From NCBI GenBank assembly GCA_036583965.1, contig JAZBQD010000028.1, forward strand, positions 1,674,001 to 1,738,000: a DNA stretch of 64,000 bases. The letters are read 5' to 3'. Positions 12,169 to 24,077 of the stretch are shown here, piece by piece. The position numbers and the translations under genes are program-made. The first letter of the stretch is position 1. The number at the start of each line of letters is the position of its first letter. The notes under the pieces are model-generated. The model was not told the origin of the DNA. It saw only the letters and a list, made by a program, of their open reading frames with translations, and made no database searches. Origin of the DNA: Prunella strophiata. Taxonomy: Eukaryota; Chordata; Aves; Passeriformes; Prunellidae.

Positions 12169-15100
12169 AATCTGAAAGAAATATATTATATGAGTTGGTG
12201 TAAGTAATACAGTACTCATAATTATTTTATTCTTTATGCTCAAATTCAAGATTTTGTACTTAAGGCTGCTAAGTTTTTATTTATTAATTTTTTTGTGTGT
12301 GAAGTAAAACACATTTCAGTGAACTGATACTCAGTTTAAGCTGACAGGGCCATCTATATCAATCTCTCTCTTTAAAGTTCTCCTATCTTTAAATAACAAG
12401 AAATACTGCAGTTTTATGTTTGTAGCCAATACTGAAAATATAAGCATTAAAGCATATTATTCTTTAATTAATATTTCGCACAAAACACAAAACCGCTTAT
12501 GACAGAATTCAAATATTTTTCTTTTTTCTAATCTTCCTCAATTTTTATTCCTGCCTTTTAGCTGCAAGTTTAGTAATACTTATAGTCAGCTTTAAAATGT
12601 AATGGAATCAATAACGTTTTCAAAAATTCTTTTGTTGCATAAGCGTTGCCACGCCCTTAGTACATATGATTATTTTAACAGACATGATTGCTCCACTTTC
12701 ACAATAGATTTAAAAAAAAACCAGATAAGAGTAATTGCCATGCCAACATGTGAAACCAACAATTTAATATAGGTTGTTTTCATTAACTGTTTAGTACATT
12801 TTAAAACTGAAAGCTACAGTCCAAAGCCTATTTCATGTTCTTGCAACACTGACCAAGAAAACAGTAAAACATGCAAATCTCAACCTACCTGCATGTACCA
12901 CTTAGAGCAGTGTTAACATGGCAATGCACCCAGCCATTTTTATGTAAAGCGATGGAGATAAGTTCTGTTTGTGGTCTTCTTGATAATTTTTTAGAAGCAG
13001 TTGTCAAAATTCAGATGGGAAGCAGCTTGAATAGACCGTGAGCAGGAGAACTGAGTTTATCAACAGGGAAAGCAGGAGTGGGGAAAAAAAAGTCCTCATC
13101 CAAGGTTTTCCGAAACTGCAAAACAAGGTTGGCTTTTTTTTTTTTCTCCTCCTCAGAGGGTTCAAAGCTTGAAGCTGACCACTGCAAAGGCCACTTGTCA
13201 CATTTACTGAAAATCAACCTATTGATATCACAGCTGAAAATATAAACTCGACAACCAAAGCCCATTGCACAACGTGGACTGCGTAAGAGTTAAAAATAGA
13301 TTTGACGTGCCTCCTACCTGCATAATAAATATGTAAGTTTCAAGTGCTTTAATTCGATATTCACATTAATTAACAATACAATATACATTATTTAAACTAC
13401 AGTAAATGCAAGAAGAAAAAGGGTGACACCATCTGGAAGCACAGTTTGCTTTTTTTTTCCTTTCCAAGGGCTAATAATGTAGTTTGAATGTGATGACAAG
13501 CTAACAGCTCACCACATTGCAAATGAAAAAAGAATTCTTAAGGTGATGCTCAAATATCTAAGCCTGTAATGAAGCACAAACCAGTCTTCACTACTGCATG
13601 ACATGGCACACAGACCATTTACATACTCACATTTGAGGTACTAGGCACAGTATAATGAATTCAATACACAGCATGCACACAGCACAAGCAACGTTAATCC
13701 TGCCTGCCATTTTAGGCTTGCAGGAGTAAGATACATACTGCAGCACAGCACTGGTAAGGGAGGAGGCAGGGGACAGCTCACCTTAAATGCAGTATCTGAT
13801 TAATGTTGTAAGTGACATTGCGTATCAGCTACAGAGTCTTGGTTCAACTGGGTGGGAGGGAACAAAGAAAATTGTCATCAACTGGTGATGCAAGATGAGC
13901 TCCAGTCACTAACACTGTTAGCAAACTCCAAATTCTACAACGATACAGTAGTAGGCATTTCAAACTCTTATCAAAATCTGCTTGTGCAATGGCTGAGTCG
14001 CCTGCCGAGGAAAACAAAACAGTCTTCTTGCTTATTGCAGAAACGCTGCATCCACTACAGCAACATCCTCTCGATGCAGAAAGATTTCACGTCGTACATA
14101 TTAAATCCTGAATGCATTTGCTGTGCTTTCTTAATTTTTAAGTTCCAGTATTGAAAAATAAAATTAAAAGCCAATGATAGCAAAAATAATACAGCTAAAG
14201 GTCTAATGTTCAGACAAATAAAACATTTCTTTTTCTCTCCTTTCTGTTTTCTCCCTTTTACAGTCCATCAAAATCCTGAGCAGTATTGACAAACCACACG
14301 AGCACCGGGTCTGACTGCATGATCAGCTGTCTGTGTCTACGCTACACCCTGTTAACCACAAGCAGTGTTAGAGCTAAATATATCTGCAATGCAGAAACAG
14401 TAGGTGCTATGTGGTATACAATTCTGATTAGTTTTAAGATATTTTTCTATCCTCAGAAATAACAAATAAAAGAAAATTTGCTGCTGATCTCTGTCAAGCA
14501 TGGTATCTGTCAGACTTACAAAACATAAAAGCGATTCCTAAGTACACTGACCTAGATAACACTAAGAAGACTTAAGCAGCGTGCAAGCATACTCACTGTC
14601 AAAGCAAGGAAAACGAAACAATGATTGTCTAATCAAACTGAAAGCAACAACTCACTAGCACAGTATAAATTCCAAAATGCTACGTACTGTATATGCACAT
14701 CTCATGTTATTGGAAGACGCAAAGCTCCTTTGTTTTTTTTTTTTCTCGGCGGCTTTTCTTAGCTACGGTTGCACAATGACATTCTGACATCATGGAGGTC
14801 AATGCAGATACTAAAGTGCTGTCGTCTTGAAGAAAAAGAAATTGAAATATAAAACCATAGCTGCAAAGATAGTAATAATAATAATAATGATAATTAAAAA
14901 TTTCACATCACCTACTTAATGTCTTTCTATTACCCTCTGAGATTAATAGCATGTACGTTGTTCAGCCGCATACGTTAAATTGGTATCACCCTCTGCAGAG
15001 ACTGCAAGAGTAATTGTGGGAATTAGATTTTTGTAAATGTCAAAAAAGGGTTATCATCTGGAAAACTAAAAAATACAAGAAAATATTTTGCATGTATAAT

Positions 15101-18100
15101 GAAAAATATGCAAAGAGAAAAGCATAAAAACCTGCCAATCTGATTTTTTTTTAAAAAAATGCCTAATAAGCAAAACTGGTGCTATTTTCATTGTCACTCT
15201 GTCTCCAGAGGGAGATTAAGAGAACCTTGCTGCAGTTTACTGTAACCTCAGTTACCTTCCCAGAAGGCTAAACCATCAGGTGAGGTAAAACAAACCATAA
15301 GATATACCTGTTTAGAGAGCAAAATCCCCCCCACTATGTCGGTGACTTCTCTCAGCTCTTTATCTCTCTACCTGCAAATACCGCAAGATGATATCCAGCA
15401 CAGGAACAGATCTGTGAAGATTAATGTGTTAGCTCTAAAAATATTCCACTGAAAGATTTCTTTAGGTAACCATTGTTTACCATATGTGTAAGTAAATCTA
15501 GATGGTTTCTGACCAATTGCAGAAATAAACAGCTCCTTGTGAGGCCAGATTTGTCCATAGAAGCGCTAGCTTTCATTGACCTGCCAGTACAGCTGAGGAA
15601 GAAAGCAGCCAAATTTTCAAACACATGTTCTTTCCCTAGGAACCTGTGAACTTGATGATTTTTTTTTTTTTTTCTCCAAAAGAGCACCTCTTTTTAAAAG
15701 GGAAGACTAATACCAAATATTGTATCAGAAAATGTTGCACAGGAAAAACTAGGCTGCTGTACGTATGTATTCACTTATTTTCAAAAAATAGACAATCTTA
15801 TTTTGCTTTTTCCTCCCCCCTTTTTTTTTTTTTTTAAATGATTAAATAGCTATCTGTTTAATTTGGAGGCTTTATTTGGGAAATTATTTGGCATTTTGCT
15901 CTCTTTCATTGTAAAGACTGGGAATGAGATGTTCCTAACAGTCAGTGCTTTAAAATATTCAGAATCCCCTTCCATAAATAGCACATCTGTCACAGAAAGG
16001 GAATCCAGCCAACAGAAAGGCAGATCAGACCAGCAAAAACAACTGCTATTCCAATGCATGATTACGAAATAAGTTTGGATTTTAGCAAGCCTTTATTTAG
16101 ATTTTTTGTTTGTTTTGAGGTTTTTAAAGTATGAGCTGTCTGATTATATACATGCCACCATATATCAAATTTAAGAATGTTAAATATGGATTAATTTTGA
16201 GGGTTTTTTATGTTCATCTCTTAGTCAAATGTATATTGTCACGTTAGTTCAAAACCATGGCAAAGTTCCTCTAGATTTCAACAGAAGATTTGGGCTATAT
16301 GGAGCAGTTTGTTAAAGTATGATATTATTATTTCAGTAGCAAGTGGTGGTTTTATTTAAAGACAATGATTTCCAGCAAAAGACCAATTTCAGCAGTCTCA
16401 CAATAAATATATCTGTTCCTGCATTCTTGAAGTCAGCATTCTCATTCACCCAGATAAGTAGTGCTCTGGGACAGACACAACAAGGTGATTTGGGTTGTGT
16501 GATTTAGGAAACATTAAAAACCTGCTGGAAGTGAACACAGCAGAGGAATAAACATCTCACAGTGAACAGGGAAGTGAGCTTGTCCAAATCTTTTTGTGTA
16601 TCTCTTGCTTTAATGGGCCATTTTCAGTGCTTAGTAATAGTTTTGCAGGCTTAGATTTGCAATGATTTTGCTTCAGACTCAATATTATTTCAGCTCAGAA
16701 ATCAGTCTCCAAGTCCTTCTACAATTGCACAATACATGCCATAGTAAATAAATACATTTTTAAAATTGCACTTGTATGTTGCACAAAGTAAGTCAAATTT
16801 TTCAAGGTTGACATACATTAATATTGTATGTTACATCTCAATCAGCAACTTGGATTTAAGTCTTACATGATTTGTGCCAAAACTGTTACAGTCCCAAGGC
16901 ACTGTCTCACTTGATTCCTTACTTCAAAATTCCCTGCATCTGCAGGGTCAGGACAACCTCTATCCATGCTATAAGCTTGAGTTGGTTCTGTATTCAATCA
17001 GCTTAAAGTGAGCCTATTTCAAGTATCCACACTGGATCTCACAGGCTATTTGTGTTGCAGCCTTTCCCACTTTCAAGCATCCTACTTGTAAACATGCTTC
17101 CCCTTCCTTTATTTATCACCACTCAAGTGCAACAACATCTTATCTCTCCTCACATACTATAGCTTATCAAAACTGGTGAGGAATGAAGAGTTCCAACATC
17201 ACTTTATATTGAGCATCCTCCTCATGGTATGTGGTTTTTTAGAGGAAATGTCCTAGTCCTCCACATTGATCATTTGGCAAAAGGAAGTAGAGTGTGGAAA
17301 GAAAGACTCACTTCAAGTCCCTATAACTGTACTGATTTTTGTCTCAAACTATTGCCACACCTTGTCTTCCTAAGAAGGAAATTCTAAGGGCAGTCTGATA
17401 GTCTGAGAACTCTGCCAATCACTAACCACATAGCAGTAAATATCTGGAGGAAGACTAGGAGACTTTGAGAAAAAAGTGACAAACACTTTTAATTTGATAT
17501 GGTTCATCTCACTTCTTTGTTTGACACTGGCCCAAGCTGGACCAACAGACTCAACTGTGCCTCCAGCTATATAGAGGACGTGCTGCATGTGGGACTTCTG
17601 CTTAATAGTTGTGAACATGTTTAATTAGTGAATGAGCAAGCATACATACACTTGGGTTCATTCCCACCTTAGTACTTAGTTTTGTTTCTTTTGTTTTTAA
17701 AATTGTTTGTCAAATAAATGAGCAGCATACAGCAATCAAGGGACAGAATCAGCTCCAGCCCTTCAAGAAACTGTAGTCAACTGTTTGGTGATATCATCCC
17801 TGCAAAGCAATGACAAGGGGACATGAAGCACAGCTGGGAATCCAGGGTGGGTGTTTCTAAAAGGGCATTCCAGAACTGGCTGCAGTCTATCAGCAAACCT
17901 GCTCTTGGAACAACTCCTTCAGCCTCTGAATTTAGCTGCATTAATTATGTTTGTCTCTTCATTCCACTAGTGCCATTGCATAAAACACATTACTGATGAG
18001 CACTGTTTGGAATTCAGAGTTATTCTGGAAAACAAAAAACCCACACCCTTTATCATGAACTAAAATTCTCTGACCTAACACACTCAGGAAAGCATCCATA

Positions 18101-20746
18101 TACCAGACACTGGGCCTAGTAATTAACCTGCTGCTCAAATGGCTTCCATCCAAACTCCTACTGCTACATCCTACATGAAGAAGCTGCCTTCTTCAGTACT
18201 GAAACCTCCACTAGTTGTTGTTGGGATGTAGAAAACAACTGCAGGGGAAGGAAAAAAAAGGACTGATGGTTAGAACCTCCAGAGTTTGCCTTGCCAGAGC
18301 CAAAGTAAAGCACATTTATGCCTGATCTGGCCAACATGCCCTGGACTTCCTTTTGTGTACACATCTAGCTTAAATTGCCCCAAGGATACAGACTCAGTTG
18401 AGTGCTGACAGTTTTCCCAGACTTTCCCACAATTCCTTCTGTGTCTCTGTATGGCTACGAAGTTTTCCATTATTTGCTGGGACAGAAAACAGTTGTTCTT
18501 TGTTATTCCTATAAATGATTAACACAATTTCCTTTTTAACTGTCACACTTATATAAACAGGCCATCAAAAATAATATCTGCATGATCTAAGGTGCAAGTT
18601 TAGACTTCTGCTGTTCCTGTTAGATGGGGACTTTCCCAGCTGAATTAAAAGAGGAGCATTTAGAGGTGATTCCTTTTATAAAAAGCAAGTGCTGAGAATC
18701 TAGAAAAATAGCAGGTATCTGAATATTATGAAATATATTCAGATACTCCATTGTATCAATGTGTTATGAATATGCATTAGGAAAAAGCATAGGCTTTCCT
18801 ACACTGAAGGATCACAGACAAGTCATGTATGAAGATACACTGAGATGCTGGATGTCTTTTGTGAAATGCTTTTAAGAGCATTTACAGTCTAGTACTCTAT
18901 AAACTATAAAATCTTTAAGGACAGAACAGCTGAGATTCACTATAAACAAATGGCAAAGAGAATGTCTTAAAAAACTGCTAGAACCATCCATGGAATCTCA
19001 AGCAAATGATACCTTTACAGATATTTGCACTCACCTTTACAGGCTGTAATTCTGTATAATGTGACACTCACAGTAATTAGCAATAACAAGTGGCTTTGTC
19101 TTGGTTTTTCTCTGAATAGTGCTTTAATTACTGATGAACATGGTTTCTCCATCTAATTCTACCTCCTAAGGCCCTGCTTGCTTTCTAAACTGCTGCCAGG
19201 CACTATGACAAAAGTTCCAAATTTCAGTCTTTTATCATTCCTGCTAATTCACAAGATTAGTGAATGTAGGTATTGTATTTTTATCAAATTTACTATGTCC
19301 TTTCCAATTTTATTTTTCTCTGTACAAATCAGCACAACTTGCTTGTGTTGATCAGCTCATCCATGTTCACATCACCTATTTCTTCCAATTTCAAGGAGCA
19401 AACTTTTCTTCTAGAGAGTAACAGACTCAAAGGTTTGATATGGAATAAGGCTTCACTGAGTCACATAAAATCCTGCAGGGAGATTACAGTCATTTTATCT
19501 GAGTCATCCTTGATAATACTAAACAGTAGACAAGAAGGGCAATAAAAAATAGGTTGGAAAAAAAGAAAGTTTCTCAAAGTAGCCAAATCTATTTCTATAA
19601 AATCTATAAAATCCATAAAATCTATTCAGCCATTTTACATTTTCAATTAATTTAAAATCTTCTCTTTAAAACACATGATTAAAGATACTTCTGGAACATA
19701 AGACTTTCAGAAGAACCAGTCTGTGAATATGATCTCAATTATTGTTAGTTTTCTTTTTCCATAAAGCTTTAGTAGGGACTGTCCTATTTTCAAGAACAAA
19801 CAAGATGAGAATAACACACATTTCTCATTATTAAAAACAGTAAAAAAATCACTTGTGAATAATGCAGGTACTGGAACAAGCAGGTGTAGGAAGCTGACAT
19901 ATGTCAGCAGAAGAGAAAATACTTGAAATCCCACAAAAGCTGTTTAGCATTTCATAAAATATCACATAACAGGACACAGTAATCTCACTGCTTAAAACCC
20001 ATGGGTAGAGATGACTGCCTCACAGCTCCAAATAATCTTACAAATGTAGAACCAATTCAACCAACAAATCCATTTCAGGCTCACATGCTCAAACTTAGCT
20101 GTCCAATATGCTGCTAAATGTGGGCTGCTCTTTGAGGCCAGTAGATCTCAAACCATTTCTCCTAATTAGTTCAGTTGTGAAGCTTGTTCCTTCATTTCTT
20201 CCTCTGCTCCTGACAAATGGGAGGTGAGTTCTAAGCCTTTGTCTTCCAGCTTTTAACCTGGTATGTGTAACCAAGACCCAAGAGCATTAACAGATGAACC
20301 CCAGATCATTTCCTCCAACAGCAGAGTGAGATTTGTCTACTCCTACTCACTTCCACTTCCATCATTTCCACAGCTATGACTATTTATTGTCCTGACCAGA
20401 CAGGTACCTCATTTTAAAAAAAGTTGTTCTACAAATCACAGCTCTCTGCGGTCTGAACTAGTTCAGCCAGAACTGAGGTCAGTGTAAATGAGGGCCTGTT
20501 TAAAAAGCTTTCAGTCCTAGATCACTTACAAAATAAATTACATAATTTCTCTCTGCACAAATTCTGCAGCTCTTCCATTTGCAGAACTGAAACTGTTCTG
20601 ATGGTTTGAATAAGTCAGGAGGATAAATGGACACACTAACAGAAAGCTGGATCCCATTAAGTCCTTCAGAGTTTCAATGAAATTTTAGGAGCTGGTGAGC
20701 AATGGTAGTGCTTTGTTAGAGTGCTGAAGTACAAAAGGCTCTATTA

Positions 20747-20920
20747 ACAATAATAATACACTTTTACAGCATGTTTTATCCAACAATCTCAGAGATCATT
20801 ACAAACATTAATTGAGCCTAACTATAGCTTGTGATGAATTAGTATTATTATGCTAATTTTATGGATGGAAAGAGAAAAAGACAGAGAGGTTAAGTGATTC
20901 ACTCAGGAATAGAACCCAGC
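20747..20920 (+). mobile_element. Ancient MIR/CORE-SINE-like relic
   Basis: The segment runs from AATAATAATACACTTTTACAG through ACAAACATTAATTGAGCCT, TTATTATGCTAATTTTATGG and CAGAGAGGTTAAGTGA to AGGAATAGAACCCAGCACC. That order of blocks is the layout of amniote MIR-type SINEs, with a deletion before AGGAATAGAACCC. It is strongly diverged and so old. A link to L2-type elements with a similar tail cannot be excluded. Confidence 0.7.
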
Positions 20921-23039
20921 ACCACGTGCACAAGGGGGTTATCCCAACCAAGAATTGCTGACAGACTAATCCAAGTGGGATGTCAGATACAAACATTATA
21001 AAGCACTCCCAAAACCATGATGTAATTGCTCTGAGGAAGTGCTCACCAGCAAGGAAGTAGTGTTGCTGTGCATGTACAGCAGGTAAATTTCTTTCACTTG
21101 TTCATTTACTTTGAAACTCTCACTGGACCTTTGCAAGATCATTCGTAAGCACCAAGAATTTCTTACTGGTTATATTGGTTTACTCAGATACATATCTAAA
21201 AGTAAGAGAATGTTTTAAATAATGGTCATGAGGCCTGAAGCAGTCATCTGTGTAATTCACATCAATTATGACTTCAAAGAAGAGGACAGCATGACTGTAT
21301 CCACTTTTCTTTAAAACATCATGCTGGATATAGAAAGGGGGACAAAACAGTTAAAAAAATAAAATATCTCTCCAAGTACCATTTCAGTTTCCTCCAATAT
21401 TTTCAGCTCTTGGAAGAAAAAAAACAAACAACAACTAAACATTTAAAAGCTGTTTTGGCTTCCTCTTATTGAATGTCCTGGAAAACACTTAATCTGTCAC
21501 TCATTAATCTTAGTCCGATTTAATGTACCTCACAATAAGAGCTACAACAAAGTTGCATCTTTGCCAAGCATCAGAGACTCTATTTCAGACAAAAATAATC
21601 CTTTTCCTGTCTTCCACCCTTCGTACCATTCATCATTTGCGACTTATTTAACACTGGTAGTTTGTTTCATGTGTCCGTTTGGTTTACTACTTTTAGACTG
21701 CCTTTTAAATTATTCCTAATTTCCATGATATTTGATACATTTTGAAACATTAACAGTTTCTAGAATATCACAACCTTTATGCAAATGTGTCTTTTTAGTC
21801 CTCAAAAAATTAAGTCCTTAACAGACTTGTCATTGTTAATAGCAGAAGAAAGCAAATATTCTCTTATGAATATCCAACAGGGAGTAACTAGTAATTAATG
21901 AAAGGTATTTTCCTCTACAACTGAAGAAATATACTGAAGAAATTATTGGTGATTATCATTTTCTATTTTCATTAATCTTCTTAAAGGTTTCTTACCTGCT
22001 TATGCTGAATATGCCTTTTATTTGCTGGGCAGATCTAGCTCTATCAGTTTATATGAAAGGTTTCCCTTCTTCCTCATTTAATAAAAATTAAATTAGTGCA
22101 ACATAGGAGCTGAACACTATAGACATAAGCAAATCAACTGCAGCACCAGCTTAGTCTCCATTGCCAGCTAACCACAAGCTTCCCTGCCAGCAGTATGGTC
22201 AATGGTGGGAGCTTTATACAGGAGACTTCACTTAAGTGCCTTGAGGATTCCATAAATAACATCTTCTGAACACTGCTGGTTCAGATATACCAGTCATGAC
22301 ATTACTTCCATGCTGATTCTGACAGAAGTTGACATTTGGAAAGAACAGTCAAAATGCTGAGCAGTAGAAGAGCCCAAAACAGCCAATCAGGACTAAAGGG
22401 GCTCACCCTCACACAATTTAACAGGCAGAGTCAGGCACAGAACACTTCTGTTTTGACACTCTCCTTGTTCAATATGAATTGAAAGTAAACCCTGAGTCCA
22501 GGACCTTTGGGTCTAGATGGATATTTTGTTGCTTTGTTTACTTATCTAAGAAAGGTCTAAACAGCCACAGATCCATCTGCATTGCCATTTGCAGGATGTA
22601 ATTGCAGCAGCACCTTAATACCTGAACTAGTTTGGGTAATGACAGAAAGGAAGATACATAATTGCTCGCTTCAGCCTAGGCCAATCACACAAATTCCTGG
22701 GATCCCAGACGTGGTGGAATCACAGTAAAATCCCTAATCTTGGTGATCTTCCAGGTTTCCACAAACATTTGGGGCTGAATCTGTGTCACTCTTCTCAACA
22801 TGAGGTGTTTGTTCTTGATCCAGGTAAAGGGTTAAATTCATTCCTTCAAGAACCAACTGCATCTCTTTTGTTTGTCCTGGTTCACTGCCTTATTGTGCAA
22901 ACACTTGTGCTGGCCCAGGGAAAAGGGGTAGGAACAAATGCCTGTGCCTGGGGAAGTGGCCTGACTGCCTCTTTTGGGAAGCAGCTCCTGGAAGAAATGG
23001 CACCACCTTCTGTGCCTGCCAGCTCTTAACACAGCCTTG
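20921..23039. other. Non-coding AT-rich DNA
   Basis: No gene, tandem repeat or recognisable transposon is seen. The open frames at 22769-23032 on both strands are short and match nothing I know. Confidence 0.55.
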
Positions 23040-23640
23040 TAATGTGTTTAAACTGGTAGGAGCCAGGCAGAGACCACACTGCTGCCCAGTGCCTGGTCCT
23101 TATCAAGGCTGGCTGCTCCCTGGGGACGCAGCAAGCAGAGCAGGTGGCTCACCAGACACCCTCCTCCTGTCCTGAAGGAAGGGAGCAGGGCAGGCTAGGG
23201 GTGGTAGCCAGGGTCAAAACAGGTCATCAAGCAAGTTCATGACAATGAGGCAGGTCCAAGGTCAGGCTGAGAAGTCAGTCTGCAAGTGAGGGTCAGACAC
23301 AGCCATGTGACTGACAGGCAGGTCTGTGATGCCAGAGCAGAGCTGAGGTCAAGCCAGGAGTGGTCCAGCCTTGTGATGCCCAGTCAGGACAACAGTGAGA
23401 GGAGAGAGCTGAGGTCAGGCTGGGAAGTCAGTCCATAGGTCTGAGGCCAAAACAGTCCACAATGCCCAGATCAGCAGGCACAGACACAAGCACAGGTACG
23501 GCTGTGGTAGAAATAGGTATTGAACATAAACAGAGCCTCTGGGCCCATGGGCAGAGCTGTGGGGGAGGCCAATAAAGGCTTATTAGTGTCATCAGGGTCC
23601 TGACAGTTCTACTTGTTCCCCTTCCTTAAGGAGGAACTCC
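23040..23640. repeat. GC-richer unclassified repeat with ~153-bp internal duplication
   Basis: Composition changes abruptly to GC-richer sequence full of GGTCAG/AGGTCA words. GTCAGGCTGAGAAGTCAGTC at 23261-23280 recurs as GTCAGGCTGGGAAGTCAGTC at 23414-23433, a spacing of 153 bases, with further similarity downstream. An AATAAA lies near 23570. This looks like an interspersed element or decayed minisatellite, possibly an LTR fragment. No coding remnant or terminal repeat identifies the family. Confidence 0.5.
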
Positions 23641-24017
23641 TCCCACCCTCATTCTAGCTCAGTGCTTGTGAGGCTGCATGTGGAGTCAGACCAGCTCAGG
23701 AGGAAACCAATCCTCTTGGTAAGGTTATTTCCCCACACTGCTGTGTGAGCACCACAACTGGTGCTGTGGAATGGGCTGGAACATGTGGCTCAGGGCTGAG
23801 AATCAATAGACAGTGGTAGATGTAGCAGTGTGGTCTAAGTGGGGTCTCTGCCACTTGTGAAACTACACTCAGAGTCTTCTGGAATAGTACAGATATGAAT
23901 TTTCAGATTGCAACTACCTTCTAATATGAGAGCAAGTGTATTGCAAGTGTCACTGCTCACAAACATCACTATAGAATTAATTTTTAAATTTATATAGCTC
24001 TACTTGGTGATCTGTAT

Positions 24018-24077
24018 GCAGCTGGACTAGATGGTTGTTGTGGGTCCTTCCCAGCTGAAATATTCTATTCTATAGAC
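24018..24077 (+). mobile_element. CR1 LINE 3'-end fragment
   Basis: About 60 bases match the CR1 3' terminus: GCTGGACTAGATGGTTGTTG, then GGGTCCTTCCCAGCTGAAA, then TATTCTATTCTAT. Only the tail remains, typical of severe 5' truncation. Confidence 0.85.

Larger units (their letters stand above)
6067..20746. other. Gene-poor AT-rich DNA
   Basis: I find no coding sequence I can support. The stretch has scattered homopolymer T runs (for example 15661-15673 and 15822-15835), an imperfect (AAT)n at 14870-14890, a ~10-bp tandem of TCTATAAAA type at 19590-19625, and a 33-bp element present twice (7366-7398 and 12136-12168, listed separately). No CR1 tail is recognisable. Conserved regulatory elements may be present but cannot be told from this sequence alone. 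Confidence 0.6.
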
